Shown here piece after piece: positions 1 to 8,457 of a DNA stretch of 64,000 nt; position 1 is the stretch's first letter, and every line of letters starts with the position of its first letter. Made by a program: the position numbers and the translations under genes. The stretch lies in the NCBI GenBank assembly GCA_965224205.1, contig CBDCYN010000025.1, forward strand, positions 88,816-152,815, in the 5' to 3' direction. The DNA is from CBDCYN01 sp965224205 (GTDB lineage Bacteria; Planctomycetota; Phycisphaerae; Phycisphaerales; Phycisphaeraceae). The notes beneath the pieces are model-generated. The model was not told the origin of the DNA. It saw only the letters and a list, made by a program, of their open reading frames with translations, and did no database searches.

Positions 1-574
1 AGATCGCCGAAACGCCCAACCCGATCCAGGCCAGCGATGTGGGTTCAGGGATCGGCAAGCCAAGGTTGCCTCGGATCTCGCCCATCGGGAACTGGGTCGT
101 GTGAACGTTTACATAGGCGAAACCCGCCTCCATAATGGCGATAATGTGTTTGGGTTTAAAACTCGGGGCCACACCCGGGAAGTCGTGATCGAGGATCTTC
201 ACGAGGACACGATTGCTGTCCATCAACGTGTCGTTGTGGCCGTCGAGGCCCGCGTCGGCGACCTCTTGAGCGGAGTTGAAGTACTCCACGAGATGTTGCC
301 CGTTACTCTCATCCTCGGTGGCGGGTCCATGGATGTGCAGTTTCGTCAGCGACCCCAGTAGGTTCGACCAAGAGATCTCCACGGTGATCGTCTCCGCGTC
401 GGTATCGACCACGACATGGCCCTGCCCGCTGCCGTCGCTGGCTGACGTATCGGCGTTCTTGACCTGCTCGGGGGTGATGGCGAACCGCCACTCAAGGATC
501 TCGGCACCGGCCTGGGTCGCGATCGATAACGCGGCGCAGGCCGCCACGCCGGCCATAACACGAACTCTTGTCAT
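1..574 (-). CDS. CHRD-domain protein with PEP-CTERM tail, 3' end cut by window edge
   Basis: The frame is open from an ATG at 574 through the left edge, so the C-terminus is missing. AAGGAGG lies at 584-590, ideally spaced. Residues 1-24 form a signal peptide (MTRVRVMAGVAACAALS..., cleavage after AGA). The body reads as a CHRD domain: LHIHGPA, then the typical closing motif VNVHTTQFPMGEIRGNL, followed by IPEPTSLAWIGLGVSAI, the start of a PEP-CTERM sorting segment. CHRD domains come from chordin and are common in secreted bacterial proteins of unknown role. PEP-CTERM predicts export and exosortase-dependent processing. The gene lies 142 bp downstream of the pseudouridine synthase gene on the same strand, with an AT-rich gap likely to hold its own promoter. 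Family assignment is by motif; the function is not known. Confidence 0.85.
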   Translation of the reverse strand, partial: MTRVRVMAGVAACAALSIATQAGAEILEWRFAITPEQVKNADTSASDGSGQGHVVVDTDAETITVEISWSNLLGSLTKLHIHGPATEDESNGQHLVEYFNSAQEVADAGLDGHNDTLMDSNRVLVKILDHDFPGVAPSFKPKHIIAIMEAGFAYVNVHTTQFPMGEIRGNLGLPIPEPTSLAWIGLGVSAI

Positions 575-716
575 ACTGCTCTCCCTCCTTCAAGACTTGT
601 TTTGTCAAGAAATGGCGCCGTACGATCCGTAGCGTGGGGCGCGTCCCTCAGCTGTCTCTACAACAGTGGCAGATTCTAGGTGGGGACACGGCGATAAATC
701 AACTATTTAATATTTA

Positions 717-1667
717 TTATTTTGGTCTATTGGACTTGCGGCGCAGATCGTAATTCGCGGTTTGGACCTCCGGACGCAACAGACCAACCTCGCCACGCAG
801 TCTGCGGACCTCGTAGCGATCTAGCAGCCGCCAGCTGCCGACCGACAATCCCTTGATCGTCAACGAGCCGATCCCCACACGTTGTAGCCGGCGGACCTTG
901 TACCCCAGTCGGGCCAATAAACGCCTGATTTGCCGGTTTTGACCCTCATGGAGGGTGATCTCCAATTTCGTGCGCTCCACCGCGTTGCGGTCGCGCTGGA
1001 ATCCTAGCGATCGGATCCGATCCACCGAGGCCCGTTTCATTCGGGGCGGGCGTTGACGGTCACCGCCATGGACAGGCGGCGATTCGGTTCTAGGATCAGT
1101 CAGGTGAAGCCCCTTGCGTAGAAGCGCAAAATCTTCTTCATTTAACCGGCCTCGCACTGAGACGACGTACCGCTTGGGCACGCCGTACCGGGGGTGAGTC
1201 AGCCGCTGGGTGAGCAGGCCGTCGTTGGTGAGCAGGATCAGCCCGGTCGAGTCCGCATCGAGCCGGCCCACGGGAAACAGCCGCACCGGGCGGCCGAGGT
1301 CGACCAGGTCGGTCACACACCTGCGGCTGTGCGGGTCGCTGGTGGTCGTCACCACATTGCGGGGCTTGTTGAGCAGCACGTAGACGTAGTCACGGTCGGG
1401 GTCCGGGTGACGCGAGGGTCTGCGGATCGGCCGCCCGTCAACCGTGACCCGGTCGGACCGCTCATCCACCCATGCCGGTAACGCCGTGACGGGTTGACCG
1501 TTGACCGTCACGCGTCCGGCGGTAATCATCTCCTCGCAATCGCGTCGCGACGCGACCCCCGCCTCGGCGAGCACCTTCTGCAACCGCTTACCGCGAGATG
1601 CATCGGTGAGTTCCACCGGTACGGTTGTCGGCTGAGCCGCGACAAGGATTTTCTTTTTCCGTTTCAT
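717..1667 (-). CDS. rluB: 23S rRNA pseudouridine synthase, RluB/RsuA family
   Basis: This 316-residue protein has the layout of the RsuA/RluB/RluE/RluF family. A basic N-terminus precedes an S4 RNA-binding domain (about residues 24-85, RLQKVLAEAGVASRRDCE), followed by the synthase domain with catalytic motif GRLDADSTGLILLTNDG, catalytic Asp at about 137. The conserved segment EGQNRQIRRLLARLGYKV lies further on. The family isomerises single uridines in rRNA, and RluB acts on 23S rRNA in the peptidyl-transferase region. RluB is favoured over RsuA by the length and the basic C-terminal tail, but the exact target base cannot be read from sequence. It starts at ATG 1667. A REP-like inverted repeat lies between it and the next minus-strand gene upstream. 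Confidence 0.9.
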   Translation of the reverse strand: MKRKKKILVAAQPTTVPVELTDASRGKRLQKVLAEAGVASRRDCEEMITAGRVTVNGQPVTALPAWVDERSDRVTVDGRPIRRPSRHPDPDRDYVYVLLNKPRNVVTTTSDPHSRRCVTDLVDLGRPVRLFPVGRLDADSTGLILLTNDGLLTQRLTHPRYGVPKRYVVSVRGRLNEEDFALLRKGLHLTDPRTESPPVHGGDRQRPPRMKRASVDRIRSLGFQRDRNAVERTKLEITLHEGQNRQIRRLLARLGYKVRRLQRVGIGSLTIKGLSVGSWRLLDRYEVRRLRGEVGLLRPEVQTANYDLRRKSNRPK

Positions 1668-1727
1668 TGCGCCGACCTACGTCGCCCAATTCCTCGTTCA
1701 GGTTTCGCCATGTTGTCCCGGCGATCC

Positions 1728-1799
1728 GCGACCGTGAGGGAGCGTTTTTTCATGGTTTGCCTCGATCCGGAACAGAAACCGCTCTCTCGCGGTCACGGC
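1728..1799. repeat. REP-like inverted repeat between rluB and the lptB operon
   Basis: Arm 1 (1728-1744) carries GCGACCGTGAGGGAGCG. Arm 2 (1780-1799) carries its imperfect reverse complement, 16 of 19 matching when one flanking dinucleotide is included. The arms are separated by about 35 nt, and a T6 run follows arm 1 on the + strand. The same GACCGTGAGG core recurs, in both orientations, downstream of rpoC (about 23762 and 23980), so it appears to be a dispersed intergenic repeat. A transcript end for the lptB operon is possible, but the T-run is on the wrong side for that. Confidence 0.5.
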
Positions 1800-1844
1800 T
1801 CGTCGCGGGCGTCTCGTGATCCACCCCAACCGGTCAATATTCTA

Positions 1845-2009
1845 TCATCGATCATATGCGTCCGGCTCCGCTACGGCTACGGGACGCATCCGCTGCATGA
1901 CGTGGGCATCGATCACCCGGATCGCGAGGATCGCCACGATCACCAGCGCGAGGTACACGGCGGCACGTACCGGCCACGGCGACAAGGGGTGGTGGGTAGG
2001 GTGAGTCAT
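1845..2009 (-). CDS. 54-residue single-pass membrane protein coupled to lptB
   Basis: The ATG at 2009 overlaps the lptB stop codon in an ATGA arrangement, which argues for translational coupling. The product begins MTHPTHHPLSPWPVRAAVYL, then has one hydrophobic helix (roughly residues 15-33, AAVYLALVIVAILAIRVI) and a short polar tail ending PDAYDR. No known family is recognised. Its position directly after an LptB-type ATPase suggests a small membrane component tied to that transporter or to cell-envelope work, but this is inferred from context alone. The overlap, the sensible membrane topology and the absence of another gene in the gap support it as a real small gene. Confidence 0.6.
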   Translation of the reverse strand: MTHPTHHPLSPWPVRAAVYLALVIVAILAIRVIDAHVMQRMRPVAVAEPDAYDR

Positions 2010-2749
2010 GACTCGTCAAACTCGTCGCCGCGGAACATCGAACCCAAGTAGAGCTTGCGCACCTGCTCGTTGTTGATGATCTCCTTGGGCTTACCCTCGG
2101 CGAAGACCTTGCCCTCGAAGATCACGTAGGCGCGGTCAACCACCTCTAGGGTCCGCTGGACGTTGTGGTCGGTGATGAGCATCGCCAGGTGGTGGAGCTT
2201 GCGTAGGTGGCTGATCTCTTTTTGAAGCTCTTCAACCGCCACGGGGTCAACGCCGGAGAACGGCTCGTCGAGCAGGATCAGCGATGGCTGGGTGATCAGC
2301 GACCGGGCGATCTCGAGCTTGCGTCGCTCGCCGCCTGAGAGTGTACGGGCCAGCTGTCGACGCAGCTTGGTCAGCCCGAACTGGTCCATGAGCTGGGCCG
2401 CTTTTTCCTTGCGCTGCTTGCGGTTGAGCGGGCGGGTTTCGAGGATCGCAAAAAGATTGTCTTCGACCGTGAGCTTGCCGAAAATGCTCGGCTCCTGCGA
2501 TAGGTACCCCATGCCCCGCTGGGCGCGTTGGTACATCGGCAGCTTGGTGACGTCCTGGCCGTTGAAGATCACCTGCCCGCTGTCGGGGCTGATCATCCCG
2601 ATCGTCATCCTAAAGCTGGTCGTCTTGCCCGCCCCGTTACGGCCCAACAGGCCAACGATCTCACCCTCGGCCACGTCGAAGCTCACTTCATTGACGACGG
2701 TCCGGCCGTTGTACTGCTTGATCAGGTTGTGGGCTTTGAGGATGTACAT
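2006..2749 (-). CDS. lptB: LPS export ABC transporter ATPase LptB
   Basis: This is an ABC ATPase of 247 residues from the ATG at 2749, which opens MYILKAHNLIKQYNGR as LptB proteins do. A start nine codons upstream is possible but gives an unconserved extension. Walker A is GRNGAGKTT (about 36-44), the Q-loop YLSQEPSIF (about 82-90), the signature LSGGERRKLEIAR (about 137-149), Walker B LILLDEP (about 157-163), and the switch His lies in LITDHN. The YLSQEPSIFGKLTVEDN segment and overall length fit LptB, the cytoplasmic ATPase that powers lipopolysaccharide extraction with LptF/LptG. No lptF, lptG, lptA or lptC lies in the window. The stop overlaps the start of a small membrane protein gene. 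Confidence 0.88.
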   Translation of the reverse strand: MYILKAHNLIKQYNGRTVVNEVSFDVAEGEIVGLLGRNGAGKTTSFRMTIGMISPDSGQVIFNGQDVTKLPMYQRAQRGMGYLSQEPSIFGKLTVEDNLFAILETRPLNRKQRKEKAAQLMDQFGLTKLRRQLARTLSGGERRKLEIARSLITQPSLILLDEPFSGVDPVAVEELQKEISHLRKLHHLAMLITDHNVQRTLEVVDRAYVIFEGKVFAEGKPKEIINNEQVRKLYLGSMFRGDEFDES

Positions 2750-2830
2750 ACCAGAAGATGCTCTCGCCACGCCCACACCCGGGGCACAAAAGTGACATGA
2801 TAGTCAACCTGCTACCGAGTGACAGGTCGG

Positions 2831-4075
2831 TTAACCCTGCGGCGACGTTTGTGGGTCTGGTGAGTGATCCATCGTCGGTTCATGAAACGCGAAAACAAAC
2901 AACCCCCCGGCCACGACACACAGCCCCGCTGCACACGCGAACATCAGCGATAAGCTCTCCTGTGCCACCAGCCCGGCTAGGTAATTGCCCGTGATCCGTC
3001 CCGTCCCATAGACCGTCATGGTGTACAGCCCCTGCATCGAGCTGCGGTAATGATCATGAGCGTGGCGGTTGAGGTAGATCGGCGGCACCACGTGTACGAC
3101 GAGCACGATCAAACCGTGGACGAGCTGGGTAGCAACCGCGACCGTCAATGAATCGCTGGCCGCCAACAACCCCAGCCGGGCGATCAGGCATATGAGACCG
3201 ACCACCATCAGCCATTTAACACCCAAACGATCCAACAATCGCCCGAACGCGAGCATATAGAAGATCTCGAGAAAAACCCCGACATTGGCGATGATACCCA
3301 CCCATTGGTGACCCAGACCGACCCGATCGGTGAGGTACAAGGGGTAGAACGCGTAGTACGCGGCGTTGGCCATGTGGGTGAGGCCCATCGCGATACAGAA
3401 CACCAGCACGTGCGGGTTTAGCATCGCCTTAGCGGCCGCGACGGTCGGTAGTCGTCCGGTAAAAGCACGTTCGGGGTCGACCGTAGACGTCGACGTTTCA
3501 AAAAGCTCATCACGCCGTCCGACCGGGGTATCGGGCAGTGCCAGCGTATTGATCAACGCCAACCCGCAGAACAGAACCCCCGAAACGAGGATGATGTCGA
3601 TCCCTTCCCCTTTACGCAGAAACGCGAACAGCAGCACACTGGGGACCATGAATCCGATCGTGCCCCACACCCGCACGTGGTGGTAAGGGGTGACCGCTTG
3701 GCCGCTGGCCCGTTGCCGGTTCATCACGACAAAGTTGATCCCATCTTGCAAGGCGGTGGTGGGGCTAAACGCCAGGTAGAAAAGCGTAAATAAGATCAAG
3801 ACCGACCAGAAACCCATCGCGTCGAGCCAGAGGGTAGTTAGGATGGCGCTGCTGGCGGCAAACACCCCCGCCATCAGCCGCCGGCTGGTGACGTATCCAT
3901 CGGCCAAGAGGGTCATGATAACCGGCGTGAGCACGGCCGCGACGCTAGCCGTAGCGGTGACCGTCCCGATCTGGGCCCGGCTCAACCCCCGCTCCTTGAG
4001 GAACACCGACAAGAACGGCATCAGGCTGCCCATGACCGCGAACGACAGGAAATATTGAACCTTGATGCTACGCAT
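2831..4075 (-). CDS. MFS transporter (nucleoside/sugar-proton symporter type)
   Basis: The 414-residue protein has about twelve hydrophobic segments and the MFS_1-like/nucleoside:H+ symporter layout. It starts MRSIKVQYFLSFAVMGSLMP and has a loop-2-like GTVTATASVAAVLTP region. The sixth and seventh helices are separated by a hydrophilic loop (about residues 185-215, RRDELFETSTSTVDPERAF). The region YYAFYPLYLTDRVGLG with a preceding HMANAAYYAFY is typical of the phenylpropionate permease-like/sugar symporter subgroup. The substrate cannot be assigned. The start ATG at 4075 opens directly into helix 1. It lies upstream of lptB on the same strand but is separated by 80 bp, so joint transcription is possible but unproven. 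Confidence 0.78.
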   Translation of the reverse strand: MRSIKVQYFLSFAVMGSLMPFLSVFLKERGLSRAQIGTVTATASVAAVLTPVIMTLLADGYVTSRRLMAGVFAASSAILTTLWLDAMGFWSVLILFTLFYLAFSPTTALQDGINFVVMNRQRASGQAVTPYHHVRVWGTIGFMVPSVLLFAFLRKGEGIDIILVSGVLFCGLALINTLALPDTPVGRRDELFETSTSTVDPERAFTGRLPTVAAAKAMLNPHVLVFCIAMGLTHMANAAYYAFYPLYLTDRVGLGHQWVGIIANVGVFLEIFYMLAFGRLLDRLGVKWLMVVGLICLIARLGLLAASDSLTVAVATQLVHGLIVLVVHVVPPIYLNRHAHDHYRSSMQGLYTMTVYGTGRITGNYLAGLVAQESLSLMFACAAGLCVVAGGLFVFAFHEPTMDHSPDPQTSPQG

Positions 4076-4179
4076 GACAACCTAGGACACGAACGGAACC
4101 TATCATCGCCACAGGACGCGGTTACGACGCCACGAGAAAACGACGATATCAGATTAGTCAAGGAAGGAGATGTTGTTCC

Positions 4180-4971
4180 GTGTATACCCTCTACGAAACC
4201 CCGCCCGGCTTCGACGCCCTAGCCGCTGAGCTTAAGCAGATCATCCAGGACTTATCGGGTCGGTTTAATTCCGCCACGCAGACGTTGCACATCCCCGCCC
4301 ATGAAGACCTGTCGACCCCCGCATACCGCAAGGGGAAGCTGCACATCATCAAGGAAGGGATGCTGGCCTGCTCACGCGGCGGCTCGAATTTGTTTTACTT
4401 TGACGAGGGAGACATGCTGGGCCTAGACCTGCAGCTGGTGCCGATCGAGTCGTGCAAGATCTGGTCGGAGATGGCTGTCGTGGTCGACGAGCTATCGATC
4501 GAGTACGTGATGCGCGAGATCTCCGGGGACTGGGCGCTGCTCCAACAGTGGAACCAGATGTTGGCTTGCCAGATGAGCCTGTACCTGCTGTGCCTCGCGT
4601 CACTGGCCAAGAGCCGTACCGATCAACACCCGGACGTCAAGCACGTGCCGGCTGGGCAAGTCATGATCGAGCAAGGCACCCATGCCAGCGAGGTCTGTAC
4701 GCTGATCGAGGGCGCCGCTGAGGTGATGGTCGACGGGGTCAAGGTCGGGGAAGTGTTGCCAGGTGAGACCTTCGGGGCGGTGGCGGCTCTAACCCAGAAC
4801 CCGCGTAACGCCACGGTGGTCGCGGCCCAGGACAGCGTCGTCATGTCGATGAAGCCCGACCAGGTCTGCCACCTGATCGAGACCCGCCCCCACACCGCGG
4901 TGAAGCTGATCCAGGACATGGCCCGCGTCATCGCCGACCTCAACCAGCAGCTCGTGGCGATCCATCAGTAA
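4180..4971 (+). CDS. Cyclic nucleotide-binding-domain protein (tandem cNMP folds)
   Basis: It starts at GTG 4180, ten bases after a strong AAGGAAGGAGA site; the ATG at 4170 is out of frame. The 263-residue protein has a first, degenerate cNMP-like half (about 25-130, KEGMLACSRGG...YFDEGDMLGLDL) and a better second half (about 155-250, VKHVPAGQVMIEQGTHASEVCTLIEGAAEVMVDG...VLPGETFG). The phosphate-binding cassette G-E-x-F-G-x-x-A-A-L is recognisable, but the Arg that usually contacts the cyclic phosphate is not evident, and NPRNATVVA follows. There is no DNA-binding domain, so it is not a CRP-type regulator. It is probably a cytoplasmic sensor or scaffold with an unknown ligand and partner. It is divergent from the MFS gene. 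Confidence 0.7.
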   Translation: MYTLYETPPGFDALAAELKQIIQDLSGRFNSATQTLHIPAHEDLSTPAYRKGKLHIIKEGMLACSRGGSNLFYFDEGDMLGLDLQLVPIESCKIWSEMAVVVDELSIEYVMREISGDWALLQQWNQMLACQMSLYLLCLASLAKSRTDQHPDVKHVPAGQVMIEQGTHASEVCTLIEGAAEVMVDGVKVGEVLPGETFGAVAALTQNPRNATVVAAQDSVVMSMKPDQVCHLIETRPHTAVKLIQDMARVIADLNQQLVAIHQ

Positions 4972-5065
4972 TAGAGTCGAGCCATTGAGGGCTTCGAGTG
5001 CCGTTTATAGTCGTACGGGTAGACTCTACCTTAACCCATCGCGTGCGAATTCATCCCGATGCATA

Positions 5066-6394
5066 CTAGAGGCGAACGATACGACGGGTCTTGCCGGCGA
5101 TCGTTTTTTCCAAGCTTTCGACACGCTCGAAATCGATATCGGCCAGCTGGCGGTTGACGATGCTCAGCCGGCGGCGGATCTCGGCCAGGGAATCCGGGGG
5201 GACCGCCTCACGAGCGGTGTACCGAAGGGTCACCTCGCCGCCCTTGGCCTGAGTGACTTGGAACCCTGTGACCTGCGGGATTTCTTTGATCGCGTGGGTC
5301 AGCCCTTCGGAATGGACCACGGCCCCGTCGGGCAGCTGGAGGTAATCGTTGCACCGGCCGATGACGGAGTCGAACGCCACCACGGTCGCGGCGGGGTCGT
5401 GATCGGCCATCTCGACCAGGTCGCCGATCTCGTAGCGGATCAACGGCATCGCGCAGGGGATCAGGTTGGTGATCAAGATCTTGTACGCCCCGGGCATGGT
5501 GTCGTCGCGCAGGGCTTCGACGAGGTGGTGCTTCCAGAAGACGGTGAAACCCCCCTCGACCCGTTCGTACGCGATCGCTCCAAACTCGATCGACCCGTAT
5601 TCCATGATCACCGGGCAACCGAACACCTCGCTGAGGACCTGCCTGCTGTCGCGCGAGGGGAAAGATTCAGCCGTCGCGATGACCACCTTCACCCCCAGTT
5701 CGCGGATCGCGTCGCGGCACTCCATGGCCAACCGGGCGAACCGGTCGAGGGCGACCGAGTACCCCAACACGTACCGAGGCTTGAAGCGGATCATCCGTTG
5801 AGCCGCTGCCCGCAGCGAGCCGTCATCCATCTCATAAGCCGAGTGCCTGCAATACCCGATCAGAGAATCTTTAACGACGCGTGCCTTGGCATTGACCCAG
5901 CCCCGCAAGCCGCGGCCCAGCAGGTGGCTGTGGCCCGAGATTAGGAATAACTTGTCGCTCGGGTCGATCCCGGACCAGCTGCGGCCGTGCCAGATATCAC
6001 GGTTGCGGCTGAGGATCTGGCTTTTGGAAAAGATCAATTGCACCGGCTGCCCGGTCGACCCCCCCGTGGAAACGTGGATGTCGGCTGATTTCGTGGGGTC
6101 GACGAATGCATCGTTCTGCGATTGGAGCGGATCTCGGGTGAGGATCGGCACAGACTGGTGAAACTCAGCCCAGCTTGAGAATGCAGGAGGTAGGCAGTGG
6201 GTGTCGTTTAATCGGCGGTAATACGGCACGTTTTGCCGGATCCCGTCCCAAAGCTCATTGAAGCGCTTGAGTTGCCAAGCCTGTTTTTCTTCCTGGGTCT
6301 GGAACGGGCGGTACGCCTCTTGTTCTTCACGGACCCAAGCCATCAAGCGGCGTGCACGGAATTTTCGTGCCAGGTACATTGAGGGTTTCGTCAC
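5066..6394 (-). CDS. Phenylacetate-CoA ligase-like (PaaK/CapK) adenylate-forming enzyme
   Basis: The 442-residue protein matches the PaaK/CapK group of adenylate-forming enzymes. NVPYYRRLN near residue 57 is the typical N-terminal motif. STGGSTGQPVQLIFSK (about 111-126) is the nucleotide-binding loop. MEYGSIEFGAIAYE, then YEIGDLVEM and a C-terminal region ending SLEKTIAGKTRRIVRL complete the fold. Such enzymes activate a carboxylate with ATP, usually for transfer to CoA, and related copies often sit in polysaccharide or cell-surface loci. No phenylacetate pathway genes are nearby, so the substrate is open. It starts at ATG 6394. The 4972-5065 gap contains nothing recognisable. Confidence 0.78.
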   Translation of the reverse strand: MTKPSMYLARKFRARRLMAWVREEQEAYRPFQTQEEKQAWQLKRFNELWDGIRQNVPYYRRLNDTHCLPPAFSSWAEFHQSVPILTRDPLQSQNDAFVDPTKSADIHVSTGGSTGQPVQLIFSKSQILSRNRDIWHGRSWSGIDPSDKLFLISGHSHLLGRGLRGWVNAKARVVKDSLIGYCRHSAYEMDDGSLRAAAQRMIRFKPRYVLGYSVALDRFARLAMECRDAIRELGVKVVIATAESFPSRDSRQVLSEVFGCPVIMEYGSIEFGAIAYERVEGGFTVFWKHHLVEALRDDTMPGAYKILITNLIPCAMPLIRYEIGDLVEMADHDPAATVVAFDSVIGRCNDYLQLPDGAVVHSEGLTHAIKEIPQVTGFQVTQAKGGEVTLRYTAREAVPPDSLAEIRRRLSIVNRQLADIDFERVESLEKTIAGKTRRIVRL

Positions 6395-6497
6395 GTCTAA
6401 GAATTAGGTAGCCCTCTAAGCATTTAATAGACACGAGTAATATACACCAGCCCGTGCACCCGCCGGAGATTGATCTGATATCGGGATGACTCATCAA

Positions 6498-7289
6498 TCA
6501 CAGCGGCCCGCTGATCCCGCCATCCTTGCGGATCCGCCAGAAGTGGATCGCGATCAGGGTCGCCGCCGCTAGCGGCAGGGCGATGCAGTGGAGCACATAA
6601 AACCGAAGCAACGCGTTTTCACCCACGCTCGTGCCCGCTAGCAGCAAATAAGCGGCGTCCGACTTGACCGTCACCAGCGGCACGCCGCCCGGCAAGGTGA
6701 TCAGGTCGGTCAGCGGGCCCTGCATCCCAAACCCCGGGGTGGCCTTGCCCATGTTCGAACCCACCGTGATCGCCCAGATCGCCAACTGGTCCCACGGCAG
6801 CAGGTACCCCGTAAACGACAGCAGCATGGTGATCACCAGCAGGATCACGCCCACACCCCAGTTAAACTCCCGCGGCGGCTTGTACGACCCCGTCAAGAAC
6901 ACCCGCATCATGTGTAGCCAGATCGCGATGATCATCGCGTGGGCCCCCCAGCGGTGGATCTCTCGAAGCAGCCCTAGCGTCACGTGCGAACGCAGCGCCT
7001 GGATGTCCGCGTACGCGTATTCCGGCACCGGGCGGTAGTAGAACATCAGCAGCACCCCGCTGATCGCCTCAGCCAGGAACAGGAAAAACGTCAGCCCCCC
7101 CATACACCAGGTGAAAGATAAACGGATCCCACTCTTACGCACCGCCACCGGGTGCAGGTGCAGGAACACGTTGCTCATCACCGCCATCACCCGGGTGCGG
7201 CGGTCACGCGGGATCCCGTGGCGGAAGATCGAGTTCCATGCCTGGCTGTTACGGATGTAGTCAAGGACGCGTTGAGCGGGTCCGATCAT
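6498..7289 (-). CDS. Cytochrome b6-like di-heme membrane cytochrome b, orphan
   Basis: The 263-residue protein corresponds to the N-terminal four-helix half of cytochrome b. Heme-ligand His pairs are visible in HRWGAHAMIIAIWLHMMRVF (helix B) and HCIALPLAAATLIAIHFW (helix D). FYYRPVPEYAYADI and GSYKPPREFNWGVG are typical loops. The motif WCMGGLTFF places a Cys where cytochrome b6 carries the residue that covalently binds the extra heme c(n), so a b6-type rather than bc1-type protein is favoured. No Rieske protein, subunit IV or cytochrome c1/f gene lies beside it, which is unusual. The start ATG at 7289 follows a leader containing an 8-bp perfect hairpin. It is divergent from truB. Confidence 0.85.
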   Translation of the reverse strand: MIGPAQRVLDYIRNSQAWNSIFRHGIPRDRRTRVMAVMSNVFLHLHPVAVRKSGIRLSFTWCMGGLTFFLFLAEAISGVLLMFYYRPVPEYAYADIQALRSHVTLGLLREIHRWGAHAMIIAIWLHMMRVFLTGSYKPPREFNWGVGVILLVITMLLSFTGYLLPWDQLAIWAITVGSNMGKATPGFGMQGPLTDLITLPGGVPLVTVKSDAAYLLLAGTSVGENALLRFYVLHCIALPLAAATLIAIHFWRIRKDGGISGPL

Positions 7290-7336
7290 CTTGGTGTTTT
7301 CCCAATCAGCGCAGAGGCGGTGGTGTCGACGATCCA

Positions 7337-7355
7337 GGGTTCACCCCGTGAACCC
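7337..7355. promoter_or_regulatory. Perfect 8-bp hairpin in the divergent cytochrome b/truB spacer
   Basis: GGGTTCAC (7337-7344) and GTGAACCC (7348-7355) are exact reverse complements separated by three bases, about 50 bp upstream of the cytochrome b start. It could be a repressor operator or a leader hairpin. The 7290-7563 spacer otherwise shows only non-conserved short frames. Confidence 0.4.
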
Positions 7356-7563
7356 CTCACGAATAGGCCACGGTATTGTCCTTTTCTCACCGTGACATGC
7401 AAGTAAACCAAATCGGAGCCGGGTGTCGTCCAAGGTTTGAGCAGTACTCCAAGGATCAAGGGCATATGCGTCTTCGTTGAACATCGCCTTGAGGCCACCC
7501 GGGGTCACAAACCCGTATGACACCCACCTGACAGGCCGCACCGACCCACGCTACGATACGGCC

Positions 7564-8286
7564 ATGCCACGAACTCCGTCACCCCCTAAACCGAGGCCCA
7601 AATCCCCATTGTGCGGCCTGCTGGTGGTGGACAAGCCGATCGGGCCAAGCTCGATGGACGTGGTGCGGCGGGTGCGCCTAGCGGCGGGTCGAGCCAAGAC
7701 CGGCCACGCCGGGACGCTCGACCCATTAGCCAGCGGGGTCGTCATCTGTTGCCTGGGCCCGGCGACGCGTTGGGTGTCACGGTTGATGGAGCTGGAGAAG
7801 GTTTACGAGGCAGCAATCGATCTTTCCGCGTTCACGACGACGGACGATCTCGAGGGCCCACGCGACGAGGTGGACGTGAAGACTCCGCCGGGCCGAGAGG
7901 ACATCGCCAGGGCTTTGGGCGGTTTCGTGGGATGGATCGACCAGAAGCCGCCTGCGTTCAGTGCGGTGCACGTGAACGGGCAACGCGCGTATCGTCTGGC
8001 TCGCCGCGGCCAGACGGTGCAGATGCCCACGCGCCGGGTGAAGGTCCATCGCATCGACCTAAAGGACTACACCTGGCCGGTGGTTTCGCTACAGATCACC
8101 TGCGGCAAAGGCACGTATATCCGAAGCCTGGCCCGTGATTTGGGTGTGGCGCTAGGCACCGGGGGCCATCTCACGAACTTGCGGCGGACACGGGTCGGCG
8201 GGCATCACGTCTGCCAAGCCACGGATTGGCAGCGACTAACCCAGCCGATCCATCAAGAGGATTTGCTGTATCCCCCGGGCTTTTGA
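7564..8286 (+). CDS. truB: tRNA pseudouridine-55 synthase TruB
   Basis: From ATG 7564 the 240-residue product shows the TruB core. GLLVVDKPIGPSSMDVVRRVR comes first, then the catalytic motif GHAGTLDPLASGVV with nucleophile Asp at about 53, then KVYEAAIDL and KPPAFSAVHVNGQRAYRLAR. CGKGTYIRSLARDLGVALG and HLTNLRRTRVG follow. TruB makes pseudouridine 55 in the T-loop of elongator tRNAs. An in-frame ATG 29 codons upstream adds a non-conserved, proline-rich stretch, so the 7564 start next to the conserved region is preferred. The usual C-terminal PUA domain is absent, giving a short form. No rbfA, infB or rpsO neighbours are present. Confidence 0.93.
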   Translation: MPRTPSPPKPRPKSPLCGLLVVDKPIGPSSMDVVRRVRLAAGRAKTGHAGTLDPLASGVVICCLGPATRWVSRLMELEKVYEAAIDLSAFTTTDDLEGPRDEVDVKTPPGREDIARALGGFVGWIDQKPPAFSAVHVNGQRAYRLARRGQTVQMPTRRVKVHRIDLKDYTWPVVSLQITCGKGTYIRSLARDLGVALGTGGHLTNLRRTRVGGHHVCQATDWQRLTQPIHQEDLLYPPGF

Positions 8287-8339
8287 TGGGTCGGCCATGC
8301 CTCGTCACGTTTGTTTTGTGGGTCACTTACGGGTGGTAA

Positions 8340-8360
8340 CTGCGGGATGGCGGCCCGCAG
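8340..8360 (+). terminator. Stem-loop downstream of truB
   Basis: CTGCGGG (8340-8346) pairs perfectly with CCCGCAG (8354-8360) across a 7-nt loop, 54 bp after the truB stop and between convergent genes. No clear T-run follows, so intrinsic termination is only possible. The rest of 8287-8457 shows nothing recognisable. Confidence 0.35.
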
Positions 8361-8457
8361 CTGGAACCCATCGCACTTGCATCCATAAATATCATAAACG
8401 ATTATTTTATATGAATTTAAATGTCAATCTTTGCCGTCGTGACAAGGGGGGAGGATC

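Noticed and set aside
7286..7498. 70-codon minus-strand frame whose stop overlaps the cytochrome b start
   Set aside because: No ribosome site, no domain, and a competing frame of similar length; the region is better read as a divergent promoter spacer.
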